This document shows positions 25,398 through 33,534 of a stretch of DNA of 64,000 bases, piece by piece (the stretch's first letter is position 1; each line of letters opens with the position of its first letter). Source of the DNA: JAHEJJ01 sp965212205 (GTDB lineage Bacteria > Bacteroidota > Bacteroidia > Flavobacteriales > Flavobacteriaceae); assembly GCA_965212205.1 (NCBI GenBank), contig CBDBUX010000001.1:186001-250000 (forward strand). The letters are read 5' to 3'. The notes under the pieces were generated by a model. It was given only the letters and a program-made list of their open reading frames with translations. It did not search any database and was not told the DNA's origin. The position numbers were made by a program, and so were the translations under genes.

Positions 25398-27026
25398 TTA
25401 GCAGTCACAGAGTTTTAATCGGGTACCAGGAACAAGGTTATTACCGCTAATTCCATTCCACTGCCTTAGATTATCGATGGAAATCCCGGGATATTTTCGC
25501 GAAATAGTCCAAAGTGAATCTCCTTTCTTAACGGTATGCACCTTTGAATTACTCGCGTTAGCCACGGTCTTTGTACTGGCTTTAGAAGTGGTACTTGCGG
25601 AAGAAGAAACCGGCTTCCGCGGGAAAATGGTCAATCGCTGACCTACCCGAAGTCTGTCGCTTCTCAGACCGTTCCATCGCTTAATCTGGCTTACTCCAAC
25701 ACCGTATCGTTCTGCAATTTTCCCCAGGTAATCCCCGCTACGCACCCTGTATCGGATTCGATTTTGAGATGAGACCATCTGAGGTAAGGGCTTCTCTCTT
25801 TTTTTAAGGTCTTCACTCACGTAGGCGTAAATGGCCTCCTCATTGGCAACAAACTGACCCATGGCATACTTTGGTAACCTTAGGTAGTAGTTCTTCCCTT
25901 TGATATAGGGGATAATATTAAGCTTATAAGAAGGGTTGAGGATCTGGATCTCATCCTGGCTAACCCCAGTTAATTCAGAGATATGTTCAAAGCTGATCAG
26001 ACTTTTCACCAACACCGTATCGGTTTCGAAATACGGCCTATCAGCATTAACCTTCTTAAGTCCGTGCTCATCGGCATATTCAAATATGTACATTGTGGCC
26101 AGGAATGCTGGCAGATATCCGGCTGTTTCTCTCGGCAGGTATCGCCTGATATTCCAGTAGTTTTTATAGCCCCCTGATCTTCGGATAGCCTTGTTGACAT
26201 TGCCGGGGCCAGAATTGTATGCGGCCAGTGCCAGATCCCAATCTCCAAAAATCTCATAAAGCCTTGAGAGATACTCACAGGCCGCCTTGGTAGCTTTAAC
26301 CGGGTCCCTGCGTTCATCTACATAACTGCTTACGCTTAGGTCGTACATTTTACCGGTTCCGTACATGAATTGCCAAAGGCCGGTGGCACCAACCCGTGAA
26401 CGCGCCCTCGGATTAAGAGCTGATTCCACCACCGCCAGATATTTGATCTCTAACGGAATATTATGATTATCGAGTTCTTGCTCGAACATAGGGAAATAAA
26501 ACTGACTGCTGGTAAGCATTCGCTCCATCAGGTCTCTTTTGCCTAATAAGAACGATTTGATGACACTCTCAAGGGTAGGATTATAGGCAATATTAAATGG
26601 TGTTTTAGCATTTAACTCTTCCAAACGCGCCTTGAGTACATCGGAATTAAAACCCTCCAAAGCATTTTCGGCCATAGCAGGGTTTTGGACACCTTGCTGC
26701 ATTTCCTCAAAAAACTCTGCATTTTTCTGAAGCTCTTTCATCCACATCTGATCATATCGCGCAGCCTCAGGCAGATCTGCCAATAATCTTATGGTATCTC
26801 CTTTTATAATCTTAATTGAAGATGCTGATGGAATGGATTGATCTGTAATGGCGGGAGCCATTCCCATCTTGGCCTGCACGGCTAATGAGTCTGGACTGAT
26901 ATTCATCGAAGCTTCACTGTCGGGCAGGGCGGGCGTCTGGTCTATCTCCGGCGCTTCCTGACAATAAATAACACCAGCTCCAAGCAGCAGCGCTGAGCAG
27001 AGGAATATATCTTTTATAACGGTCAT
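25398..27026 (-). CDS. Lytic transglycosylase with two LysM domains (MltD-like)
   Basis: A 542-residue exported murein hydrolase. After a signal peptide (about 1-22) and a long polar region comes an SLT-type domain from about 185 to 320. Its catalytic Glu is E201 in AVVESALNPRARS, followed by the GATGLWQFMYGTGK and ALAAYNSGPGNVNKA motifs that define the family. Two LysM modules for peptidoglycan binding follow: about 445-490 (YRVRSGDYLGKIAERYG) and about 497-540 (HTVKKGDSLWTISRKY). A Ser/Thr-rich linker separates them. This is the normal MltD architecture; it would cleave glycan strands non-hydrolytically during wall growth. Confidence 0.93.
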   Translation of the reverse strand: MTVIKDIFLCSALLLGAGVIYCQEAPEIDQTPALPDSEASMNISPDSLAVQAKMGMAPAITDQSIPSASSIKIIKGDTIRLLADLPEAARYDQMWMKELQKNAEFFEEMQQGVQNPAMAENALEGFNSDVLKARLEELNAKTPFNIAYNPTLESVIKSFLLGKRDLMERMLTSSQFYFPMFEQELDNHNIPLEIKYLAVVESALNPRARSRVGATGLWQFMYGTGKMYDLSVSSYVDERRDPVKATKAACEYLSRLYEIFGDWDLALAAYNSGPGNVNKAIRRSGGYKNYWNIRRYLPRETAGYLPAFLATMYIFEYADEHGLKKVNADRPYFETDTVLVKSLISFEHISELTGVSQDEIQILNPSYKLNIIPYIKGKNYYLRLPKYAMGQFVANEEAIYAYVSEDLKKREKPLPQMVSSQNRIRYRVRSGDYLGKIAERYGVGVSQIKRWNGLRSDRLRVGQRLTIFPRKPVSSSASTTSKASTKTVANASNSKVHTVKKGDSLWTISRKYPGISIDNLRQWNGISGNNLVPGTRLKLCDC

Positions 27027-27140
27027 AAAATAAAATTCAGGCCGTGGGGATTTACGAAAATCGGCTTTTTTTTTGAAACATTAAAATTATTGCCCCGGAT
27101 AGGGATTGTTTCACAATTGCCGTTGTTTGTAATAACGGGA

Positions 27141-28334
27141 TTAGCCTTCCGATATTGCTGCGATTCCGGGCAGGGTTTTGCCCTCTAGGCTTTCCAGCAT
27201 CGCCCCTCCTCCGGTAGATACATAACTTACCTTATCCTGGAAGCCAAATTGTTTCACGGCAGATACAGAATCTCCACCACCAACCAGTGAGAAGGCTCCT
27301 GATTCTGTGGCCTGGTGAATATAATTTCCAATTTCTATGGTGCCGTTGGCAAATTTCTCCATCTCGAATACTCCTACAGGGCCGTTCCAAAGAATGGTTC
27401 TGGAGTTCATGATCACTTCTTTGAATTTCATCAAGGTCTGAGGGCCCACATCGAGTCCCTGCCAACCGTCAGGGATTTCCCGTACATCGACCAGCTGGGT
27501 TTGAGCATTGGCCGCAAATTCGTTTGCTGCGAGCACATCGGTAGGTAAATGAACTTCTACTCCTTTTTCCTTAGCTGTTTTCAATATCTCCAGTGCCAAG
27601 GTCATCTTGTCGTCTTCACAAATAGAATCTCCAATAACTCCACCTTGCGCCTTGATAAATGTATAGGTCATTCCACCTCCTATGATCAGGTGGTCTATCT
27701 TATCAAGAATATTATCGATGATGGTAATTTTTGAAGAAACCTTGGCCCCTCCCAGAATTGCGGTAACGGGCTTCTCACCAGAACGCATTACCTTTTCTAT
27801 AGCCTTTATTTCCTGTGCAAGGAGATATCCAAAACATTTATTGTCGGAGAAAAATTTAGCAACAATGGTGGTCGAGGCATGAGCCCTGTGAGCGGTGCCA
27901 AAGGCATCATTAACATAGATATCGCCCAATTTCGATAACTGGCGCGCAAACTCCTCGTCTCCTTTTTCTTCTTCGGAATGATAGCGAAGATTTTCAAGAA
28001 GCAGGATTTCACCGGATTGCAATTCGGCCACAGCGTTTTCAGCTTCCGGGCCCACACAGTCGGTAACAAACTTTACTTCTACTCCGAGCACAGCAGATAC
28101 CGTTTCACGGATGTGCGAAAGAGACAGTTCTGGTTTCCGTTCACCTTTCGGCCTGCCCAGGTGGCTCATCAAAACTGCCGAACCGCCATCTTCCAGGACT
28201 TTTATAATGGTTGGCATTGCTGCGGCTATCCTTGTGGTATCGGTGACTTCAAAACTCTCATTCAAAGGCACGTTGAAATCTACCCGGATCAGTGCTTTTT
28301 TATCTTCAAAATTGTAATCATCTAGTGTTTTCAT
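27141..28334 (-). CDS. pgk: Phosphoglycerate kinase
   Basis: A 397-residue glycolytic enzyme transferring phosphate between 1,3-bisphosphoglycerate and ADP. The signature RVDFNVPLNESF is near the N-terminus, MSHLGRPKG contacts substrate, and the C-terminal nucleotide motif VGGGDSVSAVKQFG with STGGGAMLE is intact. An upstream in-frame ATG exists at 28343, but the start at 28334 gives the usual MKTLDDYNF N-terminus. A TACATTTG promoter box lies 23 bp upstream. The gene is divergent from holB with a short shared promoter region. Confidence 0.96.
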   Translation of the reverse strand: MKTLDDYNFEDKKALIRVDFNVPLNESFEVTDTTRIAAAMPTIIKVLEDGGSAVLMSHLGRPKGERKPELSLSHIRETVSAVLGVEVKFVTDCVGPEAENAVAELQSGEILLLENLRYHSEEEKGDEEFARQLSKLGDIYVNDAFGTAHRAHASTTIVAKFFSDNKCFGYLLAQEIKAIEKVMRSGEKPVTAILGGAKVSSKITIIDNILDKIDHLIIGGGMTYTFIKAQGGVIGDSICEDDKMTLALEILKTAKEKGVEVHLPTDVLAANEFAANAQTQLVDVREIPDGWQGLDVGPQTLMKFKEVIMNSRTILWNGPVGVFEMEKFANGTIEIGNYIHQATESGAFSLVGGGDSVSAVKQFGFQDKVSYVSTGGGAMLESLEGKTLPGIAAISEG

Positions 28335-28357
28335 CTCGATCATTTACTTAAGAAGCC

Positions 28358-28365
28358 CAAATGTA
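28358..28365 (-). promoter_or_regulatory. Candidate -7 element of pgk
   Basis: On the minus strand this reads TACATTTG, fitting TAnnTTTG, 23 bp before the pgk ATG; a TTG lies 13 bp further upstream, which is short for a -33 element. The leader would be about 17 nt. Confidence 0.5.
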
Positions 28366-28421
28366 AATATTTATGCCACAACATCACACGGACATCGTAC
28401 AGAATTCACGGCCGAATCCCC

Positions 28422-28429
28422 TATATTTG
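28422..28429 (+). promoter_or_regulatory. Candidate -7 element abutting the holB start
   Basis: TATATTTG fits TAnnTTTG and is followed by AAAAG and then the holB ATG. The five-base gap implies a leaderless transcript if this box is used. Confidence 0.5.
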
Positions 28430-28434
28430 AAAAG

Positions 28435-29586
28435 ATGTTATTTAAAGATATTCTAGGGCTTGTCCATATTAAAAGCCATCTCGTATCGAGCGCTGAAGCT
28501 GGCAGGATTCCTCATGCCCATCTTTTTGTTGGACCAGAAGGTTGTGGTACGCTGCCTATGGCGATTGCCTATGCTCAATATATCCTTTGTGGGAATGCCG
28601 GGGGCGAGAATAACCAGGGCGACGAAGCTTGTAATCTGAAGTGTGCTTCACTCTCTCATCCGGATTTGCATTTTGCTTTTCCTGTGGCCAATACCTCCAA
28701 GGTTAAAAGTCATGCTGTCAGCAATAATTTTATGGAGGAGTGGCGGGGATTTGTAAAAGAGCAGATCTATGGAAATCTATTCGACTGGTACAGGCTGCTC
28801 GGTGTGGAGCGAAAGCAGGGGCAGATCGGTGTGGATGAAGCCCATGATATTGTAAAAAAACTTTCGCTTAAGCCCTATGAAGGCGGCTACAAAACCATAA
28901 TCATTTGGATGGCAGAAACAATGAACATTTCTGCCTCCAATAAGCTGTTAAAGCTCATTGAAGAACCTCCACCGAAAACCGTTATTATTTTGGTGGCAGA
29001 GGATGAATCAAGAATCCTCCAGACCATTCGTTCGAGATGTCAGGTATTGCATTTCCCACCCCTGCCTGAACAGGTGATCGCCGATGCACTTGTAGAAAAA
29101 GGACTTATCAGGGAAGAAGCTCACAGGCTTGCCCACGAAGCCAACGGTAATTATAATAAGGCGCTGGATCTGATGTATAGCGATTCGGAGGACCTTGTTT
29201 TTGAAAAGTGGTTTGTTCAATGGGTGAGAAGCGCGTTTAAAGCAAAGGGAAATAAATCTGCCATTCATGAGCTGATTCTATGGAGTGAGGAAGTCGCAAA
29301 AACAGGCCGTGAGACGCAGAAAAAATTCTTGTCGTATTGTCTTTCGGTCATGCGCCAGGCGTTGCTGATCAACTATAATGCTCCGGAACTGGCGTTTATG
29401 AAAATTCATGTCGATGGGTTCCAGCTCGAAAAGTTTGCTCCCTTTGTTCATGAAAACAATATCCTCCACATTGTAGAAGAGCTAGAATCTGCCATCTATC
29501 ATATTGAAAGGAATGGGAATTCTAAGGTAATTCTGACCGACCTCTCGATAAAACTCACCAGGTTATTACACAAAAAAGCAGCTTAG
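28435..29586 (+). CDS. holB: DNA polymerase III subunit delta'
   Basis: A 383-residue clamp-loader AAA+ subunit. The N-terminus RIPHAHLFVGPEGCGTLPMA contains a degenerate Walker A loop, as is normal for delta', which does not hydrolyse ATP. A Cys-containing zinc-binding-type segment (CNLKCASLSHPDLH) follows, then EEPPPKTVIILVAEDES and the SRC motif in TIRSRCQVLHFPP. It helps load the beta sliding clamp during replication. It ends 7 bp from the convergent OmpH-like gene, leaving no room for a separate terminator. Transcribed divergently from pgk. Confidence 0.92.
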   Translation: MLFKDILGLVHIKSHLVSSAEAGRIPHAHLFVGPEGCGTLPMAIAYAQYILCGNAGGENNQGDEACNLKCASLSHPDLHFAFPVANTSKVKSHAVSNNFMEEWRGFVKEQIYGNLFDWYRLLGVERKQGQIGVDEAHDIVKKLSLKPYEGGYKTIIIWMAETMNISASNKLLKLIEEPPPKTVIILVAEDESRILQTIRSRCQVLHFPPLPEQVIADALVEKGLIREEAHRLAHEANGNYNKALDLMYSDSEDLVFEKWFVQWVRSAFKAKGNKSAIHELILWSEEVAKTGRETQKKFLSYCLSVMRQALLINYNAPELAFMKIHVDGFQLEKFAPFVHENNILHIVEELESAIYHIERNGNSKVILTDLSIKLTRLLHKKAA

Positions 29587-29593
29587 TGTGGTC

Positions 29594-30097
29594 TTACTTA
29601 TTGCTGCTATTAACCATCTCAATGATCTCATCGGTGAGATCTTTGGATTCGATCCCATAGAGCACCGAGCCGCCATCACCTCCACCTAAAATAAATGTAT
29701 AACCCTGTGCCTTGCCGTAGTCCTGGATCTGAAGGCGCACCTTTTGTACCAGACTGTCCATTTCGGCCTGACCCTGTTGTTGAAGGATTTGTTCTTCCTG
29801 CTGAAGCTGCTGTCCAATGAACTGACCACGTTGTTGAAGCAGATCAAATTCTTCCTGGGCTTTGCTCTGAGACATGGACTCAGCTTTGGCCTGAATGGCC
29901 TGCGCTTCTATTTGAAAAGCTTGCGAAATACTGTCGCGCCTCTTATTGAAGCTGTTAGATTTATCCTGATACTTGGCTTCTATTCCCGCTTTCTCATCAT
30001 TTTTTTCCATTAACCTGACGGTGTCGACATAGCCGATCTTATCCTGATTACATCCCCAGCTAACAATGAAGACTAATACTAATGCGATTTTTTTCAT
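29594..30097 (-). CDS. OmpH/Skp-like periplasmic chaperone, probable lipoprotein
   Basis: A 167-residue protein with a hydrophobic signal (MKKIALVLVFIVSWGC) ending in a likely lipid-attached Cys16, then a long Gln/Glu-rich coiled coil (about 40-130) and a C-terminal beta strand region (YTFILGGGDGGSVLYG). This is the OmpH/Skp fold that holds unfolded outer-membrane proteins. The open frame extends upstream to 30211, but that part has no signal-peptide character and a TATTTTTG promoter box lies about 20 bp before 30097, so the inner Met is the start. It meets holB tail to tail with a 7-bp gap. Confidence 0.85.
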   Translation of the reverse strand: MKKIALVLVFIVSWGCNQDKIGYVDTVRLMEKNDEKAGIEAKYQDKSNSFNKRRDSISQAFQIEAQAIQAKAESMSQSKAQEEFDLLQQRGQFIGQQLQQEEQILQQQGQAEMDSLVQKVRLQIQDYGKAQGYTFILGGGDGGSVLYGIESKDLTDEIIEMVNSSNK

Positions 30098-30116
30098 GCT
30101 GTTAAAATTATCCGGC

Positions 30117-30124
30117 CAAAAATA
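30117..30124 (-). promoter_or_regulatory. Candidate -7 element of the OmpH-like gene
   Basis: On the minus strand this reads TATTTTTG, fitting TAnnTTTG, about 19 bp before the chosen ATG. It supports that start over the longer frame. Confidence 0.45.
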
Positions 30125-30346
30125 GCAAAGCTTTTTTAGATGGACGAACGAAAATTGATCAAGATTACAACAGGCTGTTATACCTAGAATTGTGATCAAT
30201 CTTACTTCCATAGAATTTGTCTATTAAAATTTGGATTATTTATCGATCAGCTCTATTGAAATACAAATCGTATCAGCGCGTCTGTGAGGGGATATTTTAA
30301 TTTCGATACAGGTGCTGTTGGCCGGGCTGTTTTGCGCTTAAATCGG

Positions 30347-31183
30347 CTAAAAATCGCTCTGAGGCTTTTTGCGGATGATATACAGTAAGGAGGAGTATTC
30401 TCCATTTCTTCTTGCCTTCATATTTGACTTCCAGCCGCGATATGCAGCTTTGAGATATCGATTAGATCCGGTTCGATATTTTTCGGACAACAATGAGATG
30501 TAATATGCATCGAAACGCATGGGTTTGATCGTTTCGAGTTTCATATCTAACTTTTCGAGGAGAAGGTGCATTGCCTTTTTAGAAAAATGCCATAGGTGTC
30601 TGGGTACATCATAGGCTGCCCAGAATTCACGATAATAATTGGCATCGTAAGAATTGAAATTCGGAACCGCTATAAACAATGTCCCGTTTTCATGAAGTAG
30701 GTTCTTAATCTTTCCCAATTCATTTTCCGGATCAGCCAGGTGTTCCAACACGTGCCAGAGTGTAATAATCTGAAATTTCTTGTCAGAGGGTAATTCATTA
30801 TCCAGCGAAATTCCCTTTTCTGCAGCACTGTTTCTTGCCACTGCATTGGGCTCTACCCCTGCTATTTCGTAACCCTTCTTCTGAGCTGCCTGTAATAGAT
30901 CGCCGGTACCAGCTCCGAAATCTAAAAGAGACTTCCGATGACCAGTATATTTCTCGATTAGTCGAATTTTCCAGGCCAAGTTGATTTTCTTTGCCGCCCT
31001 ATAGGCCGTTGCCATCATGCCTGTGGCCTTATCATTGTGTGAAAGATATTCCTCGCTTTGATAATATGAATCCAGATGATCGGGCCTGGGTGCGGTGACC
31101 AGCAAGTCTGCTGCTGGTTGGCGCATGAGTGAAAAGCGCTCCCCGCTCACTAAAAAGTCTTTTGTATCCAGGAAATGTTCCAT
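30347..31183 (-). CDS. Class I SAM-dependent methyltransferase
   Basis: A 278-residue methyltransferase. Motif I is LLDFGAGTGDLLQAA at about residues 86-100, with the acidic end of strand 2 in IAGVEPNAVARN and motif post-II in LWHVLEHLADPE. The LWHVLEHL segment is typical of the Methyltransf_23 group. Substrate is unknown; such enzymes act on small molecules, lipids or sugars. It lies 49 bp after mnmG, probably on the same transcript, with a parS-like palindrome between them. The 249 bp beyond its 3' end, before the OmpH-like gene, show no gene. Confidence 0.85.
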   Translation of the reverse strand: MEHFLDTKDFLVSGERFSLMRQPAADLLVTAPRPDHLDSYYQSEEYLSHNDKATGMMATAYRAAKKINLAWKIRLIEKYTGHRKSLLDFGAGTGDLLQAAQKKGYEIAGVEPNAVARNSAAEKGISLDNELPSDKKFQIITLWHVLEHLADPENELGKIKNLLHENGTLFIAVPNFNSYDANYYREFWAAYDVPRHLWHFSKKAMHLLLEKLDMKLETIKPMRFDAYYISLLSEKYRTGSNRYLKAAYRGWKSNMKARRNGEYSSLLYIIRKKPQSDF

Positions 31184-31209
31184 TATAAAGTTGGCCGCTA
31201 TTAAAAGAT

Positions 31210-31225
31210 TGTTCCACGTGGAACA
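31210..31225. other. parS-like palindrome (copy 1)
   Basis: TGTTCCACGTGGAACA is a perfect 16-bp palindrome. It matches the centromere-like parS consensus recognised by chromosomal ParB proteins (core CACGTG flanked by GTTnC / GnAAC). It lies in the 49-bp gap between mnmG and the methyltransferase gene. An identical copy is at 33113-33128. Confidence 0.78.
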
Positions 31226-31232
31226 TTGTATT

Positions 31233-33101
31233 CTATCTTCCGAGATGCACCAGTAAAACGCTTATATCGCTCGGAGAAACCCCACTAATTCTTGAAGCCT
31301 GGGATACCGTTACGGGTTTAATTGCTTCGAGTTTTTCGCGAGCCTCGAATGATAGTGATTTCAGGTTTTTATAATTGAATTTTTCTGGGATTTTTATATT
31401 CTCCAATCGTTGGAGCTTATCCGCATTATTCTTTTCCTTTTCGATATATCCGGAATATTTTACCTGTATCTCGGCCTGCTCCAATACCTCTTTCCCCAGC
31501 TCGTTTTTATCTACATAGTCTGCCACCGAAGCTATGCCAAGCATATGATCCATGGTTACCCCAGGCCTTGAAAAAGCTTTGAACATCTTATCGGATTGTT
31601 TTACCCTACTAGATTCGATAGCGTCAAGAATAGGATTGATTTCTTCGGGTGAAACGCTGGTTTTTCTGAAAAATTCAACAAATGAAACAGACTCTCTATC
31701 TTTTTTCTCCATTCTTCGCATGCGTTCTTCAGAAGCAAGGCCTAGTTTATAACTCTTGGGCGTGAGCCTGAGGTCTGCATTATCCTGTCTTAATAACGTT
31801 CGGTATTCTGCCCGCGAAGTAAACATCCTATAAGGCTCTTCTGTTCCTTTGGTGATTAAATCATCGATGAGTACTCCAATATAGGCCTCATCCCTTTTCA
31901 AGATAAAGGGATCTTTTTCCCAAATCTTAAGATGAGCATTGATTCCGGCCATTAGGCCTTGAGAAGCGGCTTCTTCATAGCCTGTAGTTCCATTTATCTG
32001 TCCGGCAAAATAGAGTCCTTGCACCAGTTTGGTCTCCAGGGTGTGTTTTAATTGAGTTGGCGGGAAATAATCATATTCAATGGCATATCCCGGTCTGAAA
32101 AATTTCACATTTTCGAAACCTTTTACAGAGCGTAATGCTTTAAATTGAACATCCTCCGGAAGAGAAGTCGAAAAGCCGTTTACATACACCTCCACAGTAT
32201 TCCATCCTTCTGGCTCTACGAAGATCTGATGGCTTTGCTTGTCTGAAAATCTATGAATTTTGTCTTCTATTGAGGGGCAATATCTAGGGCCTATACTTTG
32301 AATTCTCCCATTAAACATTGGAGATCTGTCGAATCCTTCCCTAAGAAGATCATGTACTTCAGCACTGGTATGCGTCATATAACAGTCTCGTTGGTGCTCC
32401 AGCACCGGAGTTTCCATATACGAAAAACGGCCCGGTATTTTATCGCCGGGCTGAGGGATCATTGCCTCATAATTTAAAGATCTGCCATCGACACGTGGCG
32501 GAGTACCTGTTTTCATACGTCCGCTATCGAATCCAAAATCGGTCAATTGTTCGGTAATACCAGTAGCCGCCTTTTCTCCTGCGCGTCCGCCTCCAAATTG
32601 TTTTTCGCCAATATGAATAAGTCCATTTAGAAAAGTACCATTCGTTAATACAACAGATTTCGCGCGGACATCTAGCCCCAATGATGTTCTTACTCCTATT
32701 ACCCTATCACCCTTTACCAATAGCTCTTTTACCATTTCCTGATAAAAATCCACTTTAGGTGTCTGCTCCAGGGCGTTTCTCCATTCCTCCGCAAACCGCA
32801 TACGGTCGTTCTGTGCCCTTGGACTCCACATGGCTGGTCCTTTAGACATATTAAGCATCTTGAATTGTATAGCTGAAGAATCTGTAATTATTCCACTATA
32901 CCCCCCCAGAGCGTCAATCTCCCTCACAATCTGGCCTTTTGCAATACCTCCCATGGCCGGATTACAAGACATCTGGCCTATTGTTTGAAGGTTCATCGTA
33001 ATAAGAAGTGTGTTTGAGCCCAAATTTGCAGCTGCAGCTGCAGCTTCAGCTCCGGCATGTCCTCCTCCAACAACAACTACATCATATTCTTTATCAAACA
33101 T
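31233..33101 (-). CDS. mnmG: tRNA uridine 5-carboxymethylaminomethyl modification enzyme MnmG
   Basis: A 622-residue FAD-dependent enzyme that with MnmE installs the cmnm5 group on U34 of certain tRNAs. The FAD-binding motif VVVGGGHAGAEAA is at about residues 9-21; SCNPAMGGIAKG, GTFLNGLIHIGE and FAGQINGTTGYEEAASQG are family signatures, and MFTSRAEYRTLLRQDNAD is intact in the C-terminal half. Length is normal. It follows ybeY by 7 bp within a DUF4175-ybeY-mnmG-methyltransferase run and is bracketed by two parS-like sites. mnmG (gidA) is often close to the replication origin. Confidence 0.97.
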   Translation of the reverse strand: MFDKEYDVVVVGGGHAGAEAAAAAANLGSNTLLITMNLQTIGQMSCNPAMGGIAKGQIVREIDALGGYSGIITDSSAIQFKMLNMSKGPAMWSPRAQNDRMRFAEEWRNALEQTPKVDFYQEMVKELLVKGDRVIGVRTSLGLDVRAKSVVLTNGTFLNGLIHIGEKQFGGGRAGEKAATGITEQLTDFGFDSGRMKTGTPPRVDGRSLNYEAMIPQPGDKIPGRFSYMETPVLEHQRDCYMTHTSAEVHDLLREGFDRSPMFNGRIQSIGPRYCPSIEDKIHRFSDKQSHQIFVEPEGWNTVEVYVNGFSTSLPEDVQFKALRSVKGFENVKFFRPGYAIEYDYFPPTQLKHTLETKLVQGLYFAGQINGTTGYEEAASQGLMAGINAHLKIWEKDPFILKRDEAYIGVLIDDLITKGTEEPYRMFTSRAEYRTLLRQDNADLRLTPKSYKLGLASEERMRRMEKKDRESVSFVEFFRKTSVSPEEINPILDAIESSRVKQSDKMFKAFSRPGVTMDHMLGIASVADYVDKNELGKEVLEQAEIQVKYSGYIEKEKNNADKLQRLENIKIPEKFNYKNLKSLSFEAREKLEAIKPVTVSQASRISGVSPSDISVLLVHLGR

Positions 33102-33108
33102 AGTATAC

Positions 33109-33534
33109 TTAATGTTCCACGTGGAACATTTTCATCTTTTCATTCTCTTTTTCTCTCATCTTCTCAATCTCCCCGGGTTCCTTGTCTGTATACCCTGCCA
33201 AATGCAAAATACCATGGCACATCACCCGTGTTAACTCCTCCTCGAAAGGACAACCATAAGATTCAGCGTTCTCCCTGAGTCTGGGTATGGAGATGAATAT
33301 ATCTCCTGAGATAACATCAACTTCACTATAATCGAAAGTGATAATATCCGTTAAGGTATTTTTATTCAGATATTTCTTGTGAAGTCTAAGCAAGTACTCG
33401 TCATCGCAAAAAATGAAGGCTATAGTCCCAGGGCTAAATTTTTCTGAAACAATAATATCCCGTATCCAGGTATGATATCTTCTTTCTTCATCTAATTGAA
33501 AATCTGTTTCATAAAAGAATTCAATCTTTTGCAT
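33109..33534 (-). CDS. ybeY: Endoribonuclease YbeY (rRNA maturation factor)
   Basis: A 141-residue metal-dependent RNase used in 16S rRNA 3' end maturation and ribosome quality control. The zinc motif appears as CHGILHLAGYTDKEPGE. In enterobacterial YbeY this reads HGxLHLxGYDH; here the third His is replaced, with Asp (in TDK) nearest, a variation I have seen in other Bacteroidota. The final residues MFHVEH are encoded by the parS-like palindrome at 33113-33128. The start overlaps the DUF4175 stop by 14 bp. Confidence 0.93.
   Translation of the reverse strand: MQKIEFFYETDFQLDEERRYHTWIRDIIVSEKFSPGTIAFIFCDDEYLLRLHKKYLNKNTLTDIITFDYSEVDVISGDIFISIPRLRENAESYGCPFEEELTRVMCHGILHLAGYTDKEPGEIEKMREKENEKMKMFHVEH
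33113..33128. other. parS-like palindrome (copy 2), inside the end of ybeY
   Basis: TGTTCCACGTGGAACA, identical to the copy at 31210-31225. It forms the last codons of ybeY (ending in FHVEH) and lies 12 bp before the mnmG start. The two copies are 1.9 kb apart. Confidence 0.78.

Noticed and set aside
27061..27090. A terminator-like T-run with short stem between pgk and the transglycosylase gene.
   Set aside because: The T-run is on the plus strand while both neighbouring genes run on the minus strand, and the stem is only five bp.
32489..32504. A CACGTG near 32.5 kb as a third parS site.
   Set aside because: The flanks (TCGACACGTGGCGG) do not match the palindromic arms of the two true copies.
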